DNA from: Schistocephalus solidus
Lineage: Eukaryota; Platyhelminthes; Cestoda; Diphyllobothriidea; Diphyllobothriidae
Assembly (NCBI GenBank): GCA_017591395.1
Contig: WEDG01000465.1
Location: 100,522 to 164,521 of the forward strand
Length of the DNA: 64,000 bases
Direction of reading: 5' to 3'
Shown here: positions 11,901 through 22,000 of the stretch, piece by piece
Numbering within the stretch: position 1 is the stretch's first letter
Layout of the letters: each line of letters begins with the position of its first letter
Program-made: the position numbers and the translations under genes
The notes under the pieces: generated by a model
Databases searched by the model: none
Told to the model about the DNA's origin: nothing
What the model saw: the letters and a program-made list of their open reading frames with translations, nothing else

Positions 11901-11998
11901 TATGGGAGCTCATCCCAAATACAGAGAATGCCTGCCGTACCCTGATTTGGTCTCTGTGTTGGTCCAGCGCATCTACCACGCGGCCCGTTAAGGGGGCA
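11875..11998 (+). repeat. SINE-like repeat, 3' segment
   Basis: The words CTCGGCATTCATTATGGGAG, TGCCTGCCGTACCCTGATTT, GTTGGTCCAGCGCATC and ACCACGCGGCCCGTTAAGGG match the distal part of the copies at 15.06-15.17 kb and 19.39-19.49 kb. It overlaps the opposite-strand zinc-finger remnant. Confidence 0.75.
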
Positions 11999-11999
11999 C

Positions 12000-12830
12000 A
12001 CACAGGCGCACGACTAGTCTAACGAAACCTTGCAGGGTTTTCGCGGGTGGGGGTGAGCGCGTACATGAGGAGGAGCGGACACCTGCAACTGCGCAAAACC
12101 CAGCGTGCTGCTGGCGCCAAGGCCGGACTGAAGGGGGCCTAAAGAAACGGCAGCAACAAGAACGCTAACCCGAGAAAGAGGCAGGACTTGAGGCAGCGGA
12201 TTTCACTAAACAGCAAAAGCTCCCATGCAAGGTGTGTCTATGCGTTTTTTTACCCCTAAAACTTCACAGCAGGTTTTTTCACGTCTGAAAAAAAACGTAT
12301 GCTTTAAGGAAAATTTAGTGTATAAGGAATATTTCCCGAAGGAATTTCTGCCTACTCGTAGAGGGCCTACGCGTGAACACTGACGGTAGTAGTGAGCCCA
12401 ATGGCTACGCTATTACCACACCAGTGGTGAGATCACGGCAGTTCACCACTCTGAGACGAAAACAAACACGCGATTGCAACAAGCATGGACGTCTAGGATG
12501 AATTCAGGAGCTGGAGATGCGCGGATGCGAGGCCAACCACCCACCCGAGGTGCGCCCTTAACTTTCGCTATATCCAACGATGGGCTGAGGAGTGAATTTG
12601 AAACCTTAGGCGGTCAAGTTTCCCTCGTTTAAGCCTGCACGCGTGAAAAATAATTTGCGCAACGGTGATCAAAACTGCTAATTTAGTTGCTCAAACAAGA
12701 CGAATTATCAATGCTACTGAAAGTCGATCTTCCTCTCTAATGCACTCGCACACACTTTATTTGACTCAGAACTGAAAAAACTCCACGGCCTCGGTAAAAT
12801 TCCAACCCAAGACGGCTAAATCAAGAAGTT
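12000..12830. other. No recognisable gene
   Basis: Intronic sequence of RASA1 with no domain seen. The right-hand end (12,833-12,880) carries the motif GACGTTTCACATTCTCACCC with TAATCCATCATCAGG, which recurs at 18,690 and may be the 3' terminal region of Penelope-like elements. Confidence 0.5.
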
Positions 12831-13264
12831 TGGGGATTCGACGTTTCACATTCTCACCCTAATCCATCATCAGGAATCCATCGCGGCAGTAGTAACATTG
12901 CCAGGCCACCCTGCACATAACTACGCAGCTCAATCCGGGTTCAACGGCGTATTCAGCAAGCATCCAGATGACGATGGTTGCTCAGTATGTGGAGTGACAG
13001 TGGTTTCACAGTTTAGTTGTAGCGCATATGTTACAAGTGGAGCAGCTATCGTACAAGTCGATTGCGATAACTCCATTCAAGAAGACCTTGAGACTGCTCT
13101 GCGACTGAATGCGAAAGGTTCGATTTTCAGGTGGTTGCATGAGTAAAGATGGTCGGTCGAACACTGAAATAATTGGTTTCTTATCCTGAGCTTTCGACTT
13201 CGTGCAGAAGTCCATCGCCAGAGATAGCAGCTGTAAGAACCAATCAATGATCAAAGACGCAAGT

Positions 13265-13855
13265 CGGGAGGTGACTGTGCAGGGTTCTGTATGCTTGCGG
13301 CAAATCGATGCATCGATTGACTGAGTTCCCATCCGAGGCTCAGGCTTCAGTCAACCCTGGGCTCGTTTCCGGCCAGTGTGGGCGATTATCTCGACGCCCG
13401 CGAAGTTGAAATCATGGCCAGTTTCGTAGATAGTGGCAGCTACTTGCGATATTTCGTACCACAGCCAGCTTATGTTCATGCGTGCGCGATCCCAGCATGC
13501 GTTCCGTCTGACCTGTGTAGTTACAAGGACAGTGGAGGCATTGAATGTGATAAACTTCACGCAACTGCTTACAGAGATTCAATCGGTCCCTGATTTTCAT
13601 CACCCTGCTGGGCATAGTAGCTTTGGATCGGTGTACAATTCTAACACCTAGTTCGAGACGTTGTTGATATAGGACAGAACGTGCCATGTCTTTGGTTGTG
13701 TTTCTGACTGGATCCTCCGAGGCCGAACACGTTGGCATCGGTTTATAAACGCCTTCAAATAGCCATTGCGCATAAAATAGTCGCGCCAATGCGTTCAATC
13801 GCCTCTGAGACGTCGTTGATGTATGATAGAGCGCGCTCTCAAAGCAACCGCACAA
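13265..13855 (-). pseudogene. Penelope-like element C-terminus with GIY-YIG nuclease, decayed
   Basis: The minus strand gives ARLFYAQWLFEGVYKPMPTC, then VYHIQCLHCPCNYTGQTERM and LGSRTHEHKLAVVR. After a frame change it gives SQVAATIYETGHDFNFAGVE and IIAHTGRKRAQG, ending near SVNRCIDLPQAYRTL. VYHI...NYTGQT followed by the R-x-x-EH box is the GIY-YIG endonuclease of Penelope-like elements, including the preceding Cys cluster (CLHCPC). The catalytic Arg and Glu of SRTHEH are kept, but frame shifts and stops make it non-functional. It is not simply the other half of the RT remnant at 1.7-2.9 kb: on the minus strand RT should sit at higher coordinate than the nuclease, and here the order is reversed. 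Confidence 0.85.
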
Positions 13856-14059
13856 TGTGTGGGCAAATGCCTACCAGGATAAATTCTGGGTGCGTGGGAA
13901 GAGGAGGCATGCACGGCCAACGTTTCGGGTAGAACATAACGGAGAAGCAATGACGGGGGCATACCGCGCGAGTTTGTTAATGAATATTTCAATAGTACAA
14001 GGGTTACACTCCGAAGGAACACTACATAGAATTCATCATTAAACACGGAAGACGACAAC

Positions 14060-14790
14060 TTTCCCTATATTAACCGGATTACGCGTTTTTCCGACAGTAA
14101 AGCACATGCACAGAGATTACTGGTCTACGTCGACTCTGAGCATACAAATGAATGAGAAGACGGTAAGTGAAACCATGAAGATCAATTTTTCGTGTAGATA
14201 GCGTTTTTTACTCCCGCATAACAATACTAATTTCCTGCTGGAGGCTCAGTTATTCCGGCGACGAGATTTCCTTAGCAGATAAATCGCTATCAATGGAAAA
14301 CGGTTAATCAGTAAAGTTTTAAAGACCGTCCTATCTTGATATTTTTAAAGCCCATCAGATATGAAAATCGCTCCTCTCCTGACAGGGGAAAAAAGCATAA
14401 CCGGAAGAAATGAACAAGCTCTGCAGAATAGAGTTTATTCTTGGTATCTCGCTTTTTGCTGACAGAGTCAGGCTTCCCACTTGAGACCTTGGTAACATTT
14501 TATATTGATCCAAAAGCCACCGACAAACAGCCAAAAAATACCATGCTTTCCCTATGGGCGAAAGGGAAGAATAAATTTTGCAAAAGCTTTGCTCATGTAT
14601 CCGCTGCGATATAATCAATTTATCCTTCCTAATCGAAAACGCGTTTGAGAATTTTGGTTAAACGTTCGTGCTGTCAGCCATCGACGATAAGAGAAAACAT
14701 CAGAAACACGATTGGTTCTTTATTGATCGAAAAAAAGTGGCCACTAGCGCGCGAACCTGGTAACCATAGCAGTAAATAGATATCTGGAGC
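14060..14790. other. No recognisable gene
   Basis: Intronic RASA1 sequence. One 87-codon minus frame (14,355-14,618) has no recognisable domain or splice context. Confidence 0.5.
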
Positions 14791-14794
14791 AACC

Positions 14795-15170
14795 TTACGA
14801 CGACAGTTCGACCGTCGTAGTCCGACGATGTCCACCGTATGCTCCATGGGAAAGTGGAGCAGGGACGGTGACTTGCGCGTGATTTAGTTTAAAGTGATAG
14901 TAGACTTGCGCTGCATCTACCGCACTCTCTCCTTCCCCCACCTGAGCCCGGTGTCAAGACAGAGTCAAGAAGACCGGAGGCGAGAGAGGACGCAGGTGGC
15001 TGGCGCGGCTGGGTCCCCTAAGTCCTAGCCGCCCTTAGGCGTGCCACCACACCTCCCATGTTCGGCATTTGTTATGGGAGCGCAACCCGAATAACGCCTG
15101 CCGTGCCCTAATTTGGCCCCCGTGTTGGTCCAAAGCATCAACCACGCGGCCCGTTTAGGGGGCACGGAGC
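14795..15170 (+). repeat. SINE-like dispersed repeat, copy 2
   Basis: The best-preserved copy. It has GACGACAGTTCGACCGTCGT, CCGACGATGTCCACCGTATG, GTGACTTGCGCGTGATTTAG, AGTGATAGTAGACTTGCG, CACCTGAGCCCGGTGTCAAG and GTGGCTGGCGCGGC. It then carries the distal CTGCCGTGCCCTAATTTGG and CACGCGGCCCGTTTAGGG blocks. It ends about 350 bases from the PH exon donor of RASA1. Confidence 0.85.
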
Positions 15171-15429
15171 AACCTTACACACATGCACACACACACATGC
15201 GCAGGCAAACGGTAGACCGTGAAATCGTGAAAACAAGTGATGTCTAAGGTGGAAATGCATGGTTGAAACGCCCGCCGCAAACACGCATGGAATCCGATTT
15301 TTGACAGTGAAACAATATTAATCCCTACCCTCCCGCCCCTTCCCCTGTGCAGAGTCCTGTAATGCGCCAGAGCGAATTGCTGCTAACCGACGGCTCGCAT
15401 CCGCGGACACCCTTGTCCGACCCTCGTCA

Positions 15430-15512
15430 CCGCATATGATCCTCAAGGTCGGAGTGGCTTAGATCGGTATCAGCCTCGCCTTCCGAAGTTAAGCAACAGT
15501 ATCGAGCCGTGA
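15430..15512 (+). repeat. 5S rRNA-like fragment, possibly a 5S-derived SINE
   Basis: The stretch CTCGCCTTCCGAAGTTAAGC continuing AACAGTATCGAGCCGTGA resembles the 5S rRNA internal region CACCGAAGTTAAGCAACGTC. It is preceded by GGAGTGGCTTAGATCGG. The flanking parts of 5S are not recognisable, so it is not a functional 5S gene. It may be the head of a 5S-derived SINE or a scrap of one. Confidence 0.4.
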
Positions 15513-15525
15513 AAGGTAAACTCAC

Positions 15526-15676
15526 TCTAGCATCATTGAGTGGATTGGGACGTAGTCACAGCGGGTCAAGTCCAGACTCTCAGGTTTCCTCTTGTCATCT
15601 GAGGTGAGTGTTATGATGCTGTGTTCGCGATCCAGTTGGCCGTAGAGCAGCTTCCACTTCTTCTTCGAGTGATGCC
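15526..15676 (-). CDS. RASA1: RASA1 exon: first half of PH domain
   Basis: After the acceptor TTCTTCTGCAG the exon encodes HHSKKKWKLLYGQLDREHSI, then ITLTSDDKRKPESLDLTRCD and YVPIHSMML. Human RASA1 PH reads KGKGKRWKNLYFILEG, then KPKGLIDLSVCSVYVVHDSL. The lysine-rich loop before KWK is the usual phosphoinositide-contacting loop of PH domains. The donor is GTGAGT, leaving two bases of an Asp codon. The first PH strand (human GYLLKK) is not in this exon, which fits a missing upstream exon in the 3.85 kb intron between 15,676 and 19,527. Confidence 0.85.
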
Positions 15677-16129
15677 CTGCAGAAGAAGAAGGAAAAACAA
15701 AAGTGCCCAATTCGTCTTAACATATGGATAAGAAAACCTTGGAGCCTTAGGGCAGAGGGCAGGGAACATCGGAATATTTATAGTCATCAGTCTGTGAGGG
15801 GTGCCGCCTGAGAAACAAAAATGTTCACTTTTTCTTCAGGCCAGGTCGGTGAACTGGAGTCCCAGATGGATTTGAGAAGAGTTTACGGCGGGGTCCTCTG
15901 ACGAAAAAGGTTGTTGCCAAGAGACTTCAGAAGTAAAAATCAGGTAACCAAGGACGAAGAGGATTAGTGTGCCCAAGGCCACCAAAAACGTGCCCAAAAC
16001 GCTTCTCTGGCTTGTTTGGCCGCAGCGCCTCGCAACTTGCACATAGAACCGGATGCTGGGAAAGGCGATCTCCGGCATGACGGCTGCACAGCGCAGGAAA
16101 TTACCGGCATTATTGCACTTCATTCAGCC

Positions 16130-17050
16130 GGCTAAGAGGATGGCACGAACGACACCCCTGCACACATGGGAATCCGCAGCAACAGATTTGGACAGCTGAG
16201 CTCATTCTCTGCGTCACTGATGGTGGGCGAATACCGAATGTACAAGAACCAGCTCCATTGTTTGAGGAACTGTGTCGGGCTAGATTTTGATGTGACTCCC
16301 TCCTCGACGCCATTAAGTGGGTAACAATGCCGCACCGAGAGCAGCAACACTGAACTCTTGAGGTTCAAACTACAGCAAACACCCGAGGTTTGTTTGAGAT
16401 ATTCTTGCGATGTTGTCCTAGTGAGTGCAGACGGTCTCATCGGAGATGAATTCAGTGTACTTAACTCGAGGGATGATCATCAGACAGTGGAGGGCCTCCA
16501 CACGCAGAACACAGCATTCACAGTCATGTAAGAGGATTGACCGGATGGAGGTACGGTGTACGCGAATCTTCGTCTCTCTGGAGATGTCATATCGGGCCCA
16601 TAGACAGTTTCTAAGAATGACGAAAACACTGCAAGCAGCATGGATTCTGGAGCCAATGTGGACTCTACTCCATCCATTCAGCAACTGCCTCACCCCGAGC
16701 TATTGAAAAATGTCTACTGATTCAGGTTTACGTACAATAAGCCCAAAAGTTGCCTTCTTCTGGTCAAAAATGCACATCGAAAACACTGTGGTCTTCCCAG
16801 GGTTTTTGAATAAACCGGCAGAATTTGCGACTCTATTCACCCGTGACACCGTAGACTCTAGATCGCCAGAGGTTAAAGCTAGCAAGAAGATATCATCAGC
16901 AGGGTGCAGACCAATCAATCGCCAAACTTAACACCATGAAAACCTTGTAGGACCCCGCTGAGAATTCAGTCAGTAACGTATTTGAACAGAATGTGCGAGA
17001 GGATACAACAGTGTCGAACGCCAGACATTATAACAGTTGGGAGAAATTTT
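16130..17050 (-). pseudogene. RTE-like reverse transcriptase, C-terminal part, decayed
   Basis: From about 16,920 downward the minus strand reads PADDIFLLALTSGDLESTVS, an altered form of the YADDIVLLA catalytic box. It continues RVNRVANSAGLFKNPGKTTV, then VHIGSRIHAACSVFVILRNC, RYDISRETKIRVHRTSIRS, ILLHDCECCVLRVEALHCL and VKYTEFISDETVCTH. After frame slips come DTVPQTMELVLVHSVF and SVAADSHVCRGVVRAILLAE. This is the thumb and C-terminal region of RTE-type endonuclease-reverse transcriptases common in flatworm genomes. The catalytic Tyr is lost, the frame is broken, and the 5' part is absent. It sits in the intron before the RASA1 PH exon. Confidence 0.82.
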
Positions 17051-17094
17051 CAAGGACTTGAACTCGGGAAGCAGTGGAGTGATAGAAGGTACAT

Positions 17095-17520
17095 ACAGTC
17101 ATCTAACGACGACAGTTAGACCGTTGCAAATGACGCCGTCCAATGGATGCCCCATGGAGTGGGCGCAACACCGATTACTTGCGCGTAGTTTATTTTATGC
17201 TGAGACAGACTTTCAAAGCACCTACCGCATTCTCTCCCACCTTATCCATCTAACTCCGATGGCGAGACAATGCCAAGGTTATGGGGGTGGGGTTTGGGCG
17301 CAGTGACTAACAAAACAAAAGATCACGTCTATGCGTACCACACACAATCTGACACTCACAGTATGCGACAGGTTTTCATGAAGGTGGCTCGGATCGCATA
17401 ATGAAACTTTCACAGAAAGCCCACCGAATAGGAGCTAATGCAACCTGACTCGTCCCTGAGAGTTATCCTACCAATTGGCAACCCTCCAAGCGCGTGTGAT
17501 ACACTCGAACGCGCTTATCT
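17095..17520 (+). repeat. SINE-like dispersed repeat, copy 3, diverged
   Basis: The copy keeps ACGACGACAGTTAGACCGTT, GATTACTTGCGCGTAG, CTACCGCATTCTCTCCCACC and a distal block around 17,440-17,510 with ACCAATTGGCAACCCTCCAA. The middle third is not recognisable. Confidence 0.6.
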
Positions 17521-17616
17521 GCAGTGAAGATGGATCCCCTCGTGTCGGTCACACTATCTCCGTTTCCCACCTTCCAACTGCACCATGGGTACTTAGTGTG
17601 TGCCTCGATTATGTTC

Positions 17617-17704
17617 GTACAGTTGTCGGGGTGAGGGCGGGGCGATATGCCAACGTGCATGTACAGTTGTCGGGGTGAGGGCGGGGCGATATGCCAACGT
17701 GCAT
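17617..17704 (+). repeat. 44-base perfect tandem duplication
   Basis: The unit beginning GTACAGTTGTCGGGGTGAGG and ending CCAACGTGCAT occurs twice head to tail without a mismatch (17,617-17,660 and 17,661-17,704). A third start, GTACAGCTGG, then diverges. It is likely a recent slippage or array event. Confidence 0.9.
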
Positions 17705-17794
17705 GTACAGCTGGCCGCAGCGTCCGCGCACACACCTGTCGACCAGGTGTTACTTATCGTGCGAAGTGCACATGGGAAAGACAACACACATACG

Positions 17795-17935
17795 CACCCG
17801 CGACCGTGCGCGCTAATTCGACCGCGATAGCGACTGAGGACACCACTGTCCAACTAGGTGGACGTAGCGGTGACTTGTGCGCGAATTTGTTTATAGTGAA
17901 GCAGGCCCTCAAACGATATTCACATTCCTACCTTG
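17795..17935 (+). repeat. SINE-like repeat fragment, copy 4
   Basis: ATTCGACCGCGATAGCGAC, GGACGTAGCGGTGACTTGTG and GCGAATTTGTTTATAGTGA align in order with the 5' half of copy 2. Confidence 0.5.
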
Positions 17936-18509
17936 TTTCATGTATCAACCTTCATTTAGGAACGAGGTGTGCAGGATCTCAAATAAGGAAGAACGCTGGG
18001 AGTTAGGGGATTCTGCCGTTTCCAGAACCCAATCCTCAAATGTGGAAAAAACGCGATTCACAGCATGAGAACGTGAAGGGGTTGAAAAGGAAAGCAGATA
18101 TAACAAACGTACATTGCGAAAGTTCCCCGTGAACTTCCAAAACCGCGCGGGGCGAAGGCGGACGTCGTCTGTAGCTCATTGCCATATATATTGGCTCAGT
18201 GGACGGCTTGACCTATGGACAAAATGAAGACGCAATTTCAAACCCTCAGGCACTGTTGAAAATTTATGGAATCCAACACTACTACACTCCTTGGACGCAT
18301 AAGTGTTCAGTTCCGCGTACTTGATAACCAGGGGAAGCGGCAATTAGATGAAAGGAGTATGTCACTGATTGGTTAAACACACGATCGAGCCCTACTACCG
18401 TAGTCAGTGAATTTCAGAAGATCAGCTGGTGTGGGAATTTTCGCAACTCTAAGTGAATTTCATTTAATAAAAGTCAGTTTTCATCGTGAAGCACATTGTA
18501 CCACCACCC

Positions 18510-19050
18510 TCGTAGTTTCGACTGTCGGCTTCGACGAGATCCACCGTACACTCCAGAGCATGGTGGTTCAGACACGGTAAATTGTGCGTGAATTTGTTCT
18601 AAGTGATAGTACACTAATAAAGACGAAGAGGCGAGTTCCAGGAAGAAGTCATGAAGAAGGAGACGCGATCACTAGAACAAGAGATTTATAAGCCTGACGT
18701 TTCGGATTCTCAGTCAAATCCATCATCAGAGACGGAGTCAGATGAGGGTATTGGATCACCCAGGTTTTGCAGAATTTATAGGATTTAGTTGTTAGACCAC
18801 TAAATGATAGTAGACTTGCAGTGCACCTTCTCTTATCTACCTGTGTCCAGTGTCAAGACAGATTCAAGGAGACTGGAGGTGAAATCGGCTGCAGATGGCT
18901 GGCGCGGCCTCAACATGCACCTATGCGCGTCATCATACCCCCACCCCATGAGGCATTTTTTGAAGCGCATCCCGAATAAGGCCTTTCATTCTCTGGTCTA
19001 ACCCCAATGTTGGTCTAGCGCATCTACAACGCGGTTAATTTAGGGGCACA
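18510..19050 (+). repeat. SINE-like repeat, copy 5, interrupted by an insertion
   Basis: The 5' half (GTAGTTTCGACTGTCGGCTT to CTAAGTGATAGTACAC) and the 3' half (AATGATAGTAGACTTGCAGT to GTTAATTTAGGGG) are parts of one SINE-like unit. About 190 bases of foreign sequence, described next, separate them. Confidence 0.75.
18613..18803. mobile_element. Short insertion inside SINE-like copy 5, with target duplication
   Basis: The insert splits the repeat word GTGATAGTAGACTTG. The left flank ends GTGATAGTACAC (18,603-18,614 region) and the right flank resumes ATGATAGTAGAC (18,804-18,815), which looks like a target-site duplication of about 10-12 bases with one or two changes. The insert carries GACGTTTCGGATTCTCAGTC and AATCCATCATCAGAG. 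The same words occur at 12,833-12,880 beside the Penelope-like nuclease remnant, so it is probably the terminal piece of a Penelope-like element. Confidence 0.6.
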
Positions 19051-19109
19051 GCAAAATTGTCAATAAATGAGCACAGGGCCAGCTTGCAAACAGGTATATG
19101 GGTGGACTA

Positions 19110-19490
19110 TGGTGTCTATTCGACCGTCATAAACCGCCAATATCCACCGTATACTCCACAGCAGGGTAGTGCAGGGACGGTAACTTAAGCGCAAATTAGT
19201 TTTCAGTGATAGTAGACTTGCATTGCTTCTACCGCACTTTCTCTTCCCTTACCCATCTGTACCCGGTGTCATGACATAGTCAAGAAGAACGGAGGCGTGA
19301 TCTGGCGCAGACGAATCATCTCCCACGGAGTGGGAGAGCGGTGTGCGGCATGAGCCTGCGCCTACGCGTGCCGATGTTGGGTACACACACCCCCATGTTT
19401 TGAGAACTCGTCCTAAATAACGCCTGCCGTAGCCTGATTTGGCCCACGTGTTGGTCCAGCGCATCGACCACGTGACCCGTTTTAGAGTAA
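19110..19490 (+). repeat. SINE-like dispersed repeat, copy 6
   Basis: It contains ATTCGACCGTCATAAACCGC, GTGATAGTAGACTTGCATTG, the ACCCGGTGTCATGACATAGT block, CTGCCGTAGCCTGATTTGGC and CGACCACGTGACCCGTTT in the same order as copy 2. It ends about 35 bases from the donor of the RASA1 SH2 exon at 19,527, so repeats lie very close to coding sequence. Confidence 0.8.
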
Positions 19491-19526
19491 GGACTATGGT
19501 GCATAAATATAGGCAAAGGCACTTAC

Positions 19527-19987
19527 CTTTGGGTCACATTTCACGGGTCGAAAAACGATCCTCGGAGGTGGCGGTGATCGATCATCAGCGGCGGCCGCGG
19601 CCTCCTGTTCCACATTAAATTGCTCCTCGATGGCCTTCACAAACTCCTCAACGGACGTAAATTGATGGCCGATTGAGTTAATCCGCTGCACTGAATCATA
19701 GAGCACTTTGGGCAGAGCTTTGGTGCGTGGAGTGGGTGCTTCTTGCGTCTTTTCCATGGCGTCGGTGGTAGGGTGGACTTCAGAGGCGTCAGATGTATCC
19801 TCAGAGAGCGGTTCCGCAAAGCTCGCATTCTGACTGTCTGCCGAGGTCTGATCGGAGTCCTCCAGTGACCACCACAAAGTTATTAGTTCAATTCGATACT
19901 TCTTAATACGGACGCCATCATAAAGGAGAAAGGTGTAAAGTCCAGGGTGCGAGTCACAGAGGCGAAGTAAATAGCTGTACGGGCCAT
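19527..19987 (-). CDS. RASA1: RASA1 exon: body of second SH2 domain with acidic insert
   Basis: The exon starts after TTCTGTAACCAG and ends at donor GTAAGTG (461 bases). It completes Asn-Gly and continues PYSYLLRLCDSHPGLYTFLL, then YDGVRIKKYRIELI. SYLLR is the FLVR-type motif with the phosphotyrosine-binding Arg; KKYRI is the bD strand. Human RASA1 has FLVRPSDNTPGDYSL at this place. A Ser/Asp/Glu/Thr-rich insert of about 60 residues follows (WWSLEDSDQTS to EAPTPRTK) that the human domain lacks. The SH2 then resumes with VLYDSVQRINSIGHQFTSVE and EFVKAIEEQ, matching the human helix after the YYNSIGDII segment. The exon closes with DRSPPPPRIVFRPVKCDPK, a possible proline-rich ligand. It ends in phase 0, but the next exon found needs phase 1, so a short exon is missing. 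Confidence 0.86.
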
Positions 19988-20096
19988 CTGGTTACAGAAG
20001 AACGGTTTCATGGTAAGTGTAACATAAATGGTTACTTACAACTGCTCAGTAAGTATTTTACATTAATATTGGAGAGTGACAGGGACGGGGACCTAC

Positions 20097-20181
20097 TCTG
20101 CTGCAAGAGTTCTTGTTCTTCCTCTGGGGTGCTATCCATATGAAAGAATGGCAGCCGCTGAATCAATTCTGGAAATTCTCT
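20097..20181 (-). CDS. RASA1: RASA1 exon: start of second SH2 domain
   Basis: This is an 85-base exon between acceptor TTATTTTAG and donor GTAGGT. It encodes REFPELIQRLPFFHMDSTPE followed by EEQELLQQ and ends one base into the next codon. The stretch PFFHMDSTPEEEQELL matches the first helix and strand of the second RASA1 SH2 (human KIWFHGKISKQEAYNLL). It is only 28 codons long and was found by scanning the intron for the missing SH2 N-terminus. Its phase (0 in, 1 out) joins the exons on both sides without a stop, which is strong support. Confidence 0.83.
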
Positions 20182-22000
20182 CTAAAATAATGAGAAGAAA
20201 ATCACGGAAAAAGTATAGAAAATAATTTTCTAGTCACTTTTAGTAAGTATCCGAGTCAGGAACATTCGAAAACAATCTTCTGCTGGGGTGGCTGGTTGAC
20301 GACAGCGAACGGGTTAAAAAAGAGCAACCCAGTCTTCGTCTTTTTCGGAATTGCTTTGTTTATCCATTTTCTGCCATTTTGAACAACTGAAATTTTATGT
20401 GGTTATCGCAGAAGGTTATAACATCTAGTCCATCTGGACATTTTAGTTGTAACAGAAGAGGAAAGTAACACTAATTGTGCATAAAGGGTTCATAAAGCCG
20501 ACGCACTAACTACCAGAGCAGGCATCGAGTAGGAATTATTAGCGCAGGAATATTAATTCAGACAGTCTTTAGATCCTCACGTATCGACCGACGACCAACT
20601 ACAATCGCACGTAATATAAGCATCAGACTGCGTAGCCCATTATCGAAATCGGAGGTGACGGTAGTGATTTTGGTGGTGGTGGTGGTGGTGGTGGCGGTGG
20701 TGTAGGAGGAGGAGGCTTATTGTAGATAAGGTGCCATCTACGTCAACATTACATACATTGAAATGGCTCCACAAGCAACTAAAACGTCAAATTTTATCTT
20801 CGTTAAGTTTTCATTGGTGGATTGATGAATAAAGCAGTTTAACTAACGGTGTAACAGCTGTTTGTGCAGTTTAATCGGCTCATTACTGCGATTCCGCTCG
20901 AACTTTGTTATAATCCTCCATGAGCAGCAACATGGCCCTTGCCATGAAAAGTTAATTGAAATTTTGAAATGTGCGTCCGATTAGGAAGAATTACTTAGAT
21001 TAGGATAACATATTAATTATTCTGAAACATACATCTAAGAGATGTCACTCACGTTAAGATGCCAGCTTATAGCAAGCTTTCTTCCGACCACCACAAAAAA
21101 CACATTCGTAAAAATTACTACTTAAGTGGTGTGCACTTTCCCTATCGATTTTCGATATACTGATAAATTCTAATATAAATCATCGAAAACAGGCATAGAA
21201 ATATTCCGTCTTGTGCCCATTTAGTAGAAAGTTTGTCCTCTTCAAATGTTATGCCTTCATTGTAAAAAAAAACACTCCAATTGCCGAATACTTTTGAATC
21301 CGTCATGCAGTTGCTTTGCGCTTAGGGTTTCCAAACTACATGTTGTGCGCTTTCTTCATAAGCAAAATCATACATTTCCCTACGCTATTTAGAAGACATC
21401 AAATAGTGCTCAGACTTTTGCAATGGATGTACACCTTGCTATATCGTTCATCATAAGCCGCACTAATGAGCGGACAGATACGATACCGAAAGTTATCCTT
21501 TTTTCGCGTATAAGATTTTCAGGTGTAACTTTCTACTAAATAAAATAAGGGAAACGATATTTTATGCGCATTTCTCATGAATGATACCTCAATATACGAT
21601 GACAGGGAAAATAAATGTGAAAAATATATACTACTCAAGTAGTTATTTTTACCGAGTGCAGTTTTTGCGAGTGACCGGAAATAAGCGTATTCAGCAAGGA
21701 GACATTCTGGCGTGACCAAAATACCCTTGAATCATTCCGCACGATAATCACCGCATCTAAGTAATCTGTTCGGATTTAAACACATTTCACTTCATGAGAT
21801 AGGTCAGCTGGTCTACCTTGGGAAAGAATTAGTTCAGAGAAGCCCTTATTTTTGTAGGAAATCATAGCGATCAGTCAAAGCACCATCCCCACCACCACAA
21901 CCCTCAGTTAAATGGCGTTGCTGAGGAAGTGACACTTTTCTGGCTGTAAACGCAAACAACGAGAGGCTTGAAAGGAGGCAAAAGTTGGAACATTACTGAC
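20182..22000 (-). other. RASA1 intron, no recognised content
   Basis: About 1.8 kb, AT-rich, between the SH3 and second SH2 exons. A short GGT/GGC run lies at about 20,670-20,705. No transposon domain was seen, in contrast with the neighbouring introns. Confidence 0.6.

Noticed and set aside
15836..16123. Minus-strand frame with a hydrophobic run LGTFLVALGTLILFVLGYLI
   Set aside because: A possible membrane helix, but it lies in the RASA1 intron with no exon borders or homologue. Left out as likely chance.
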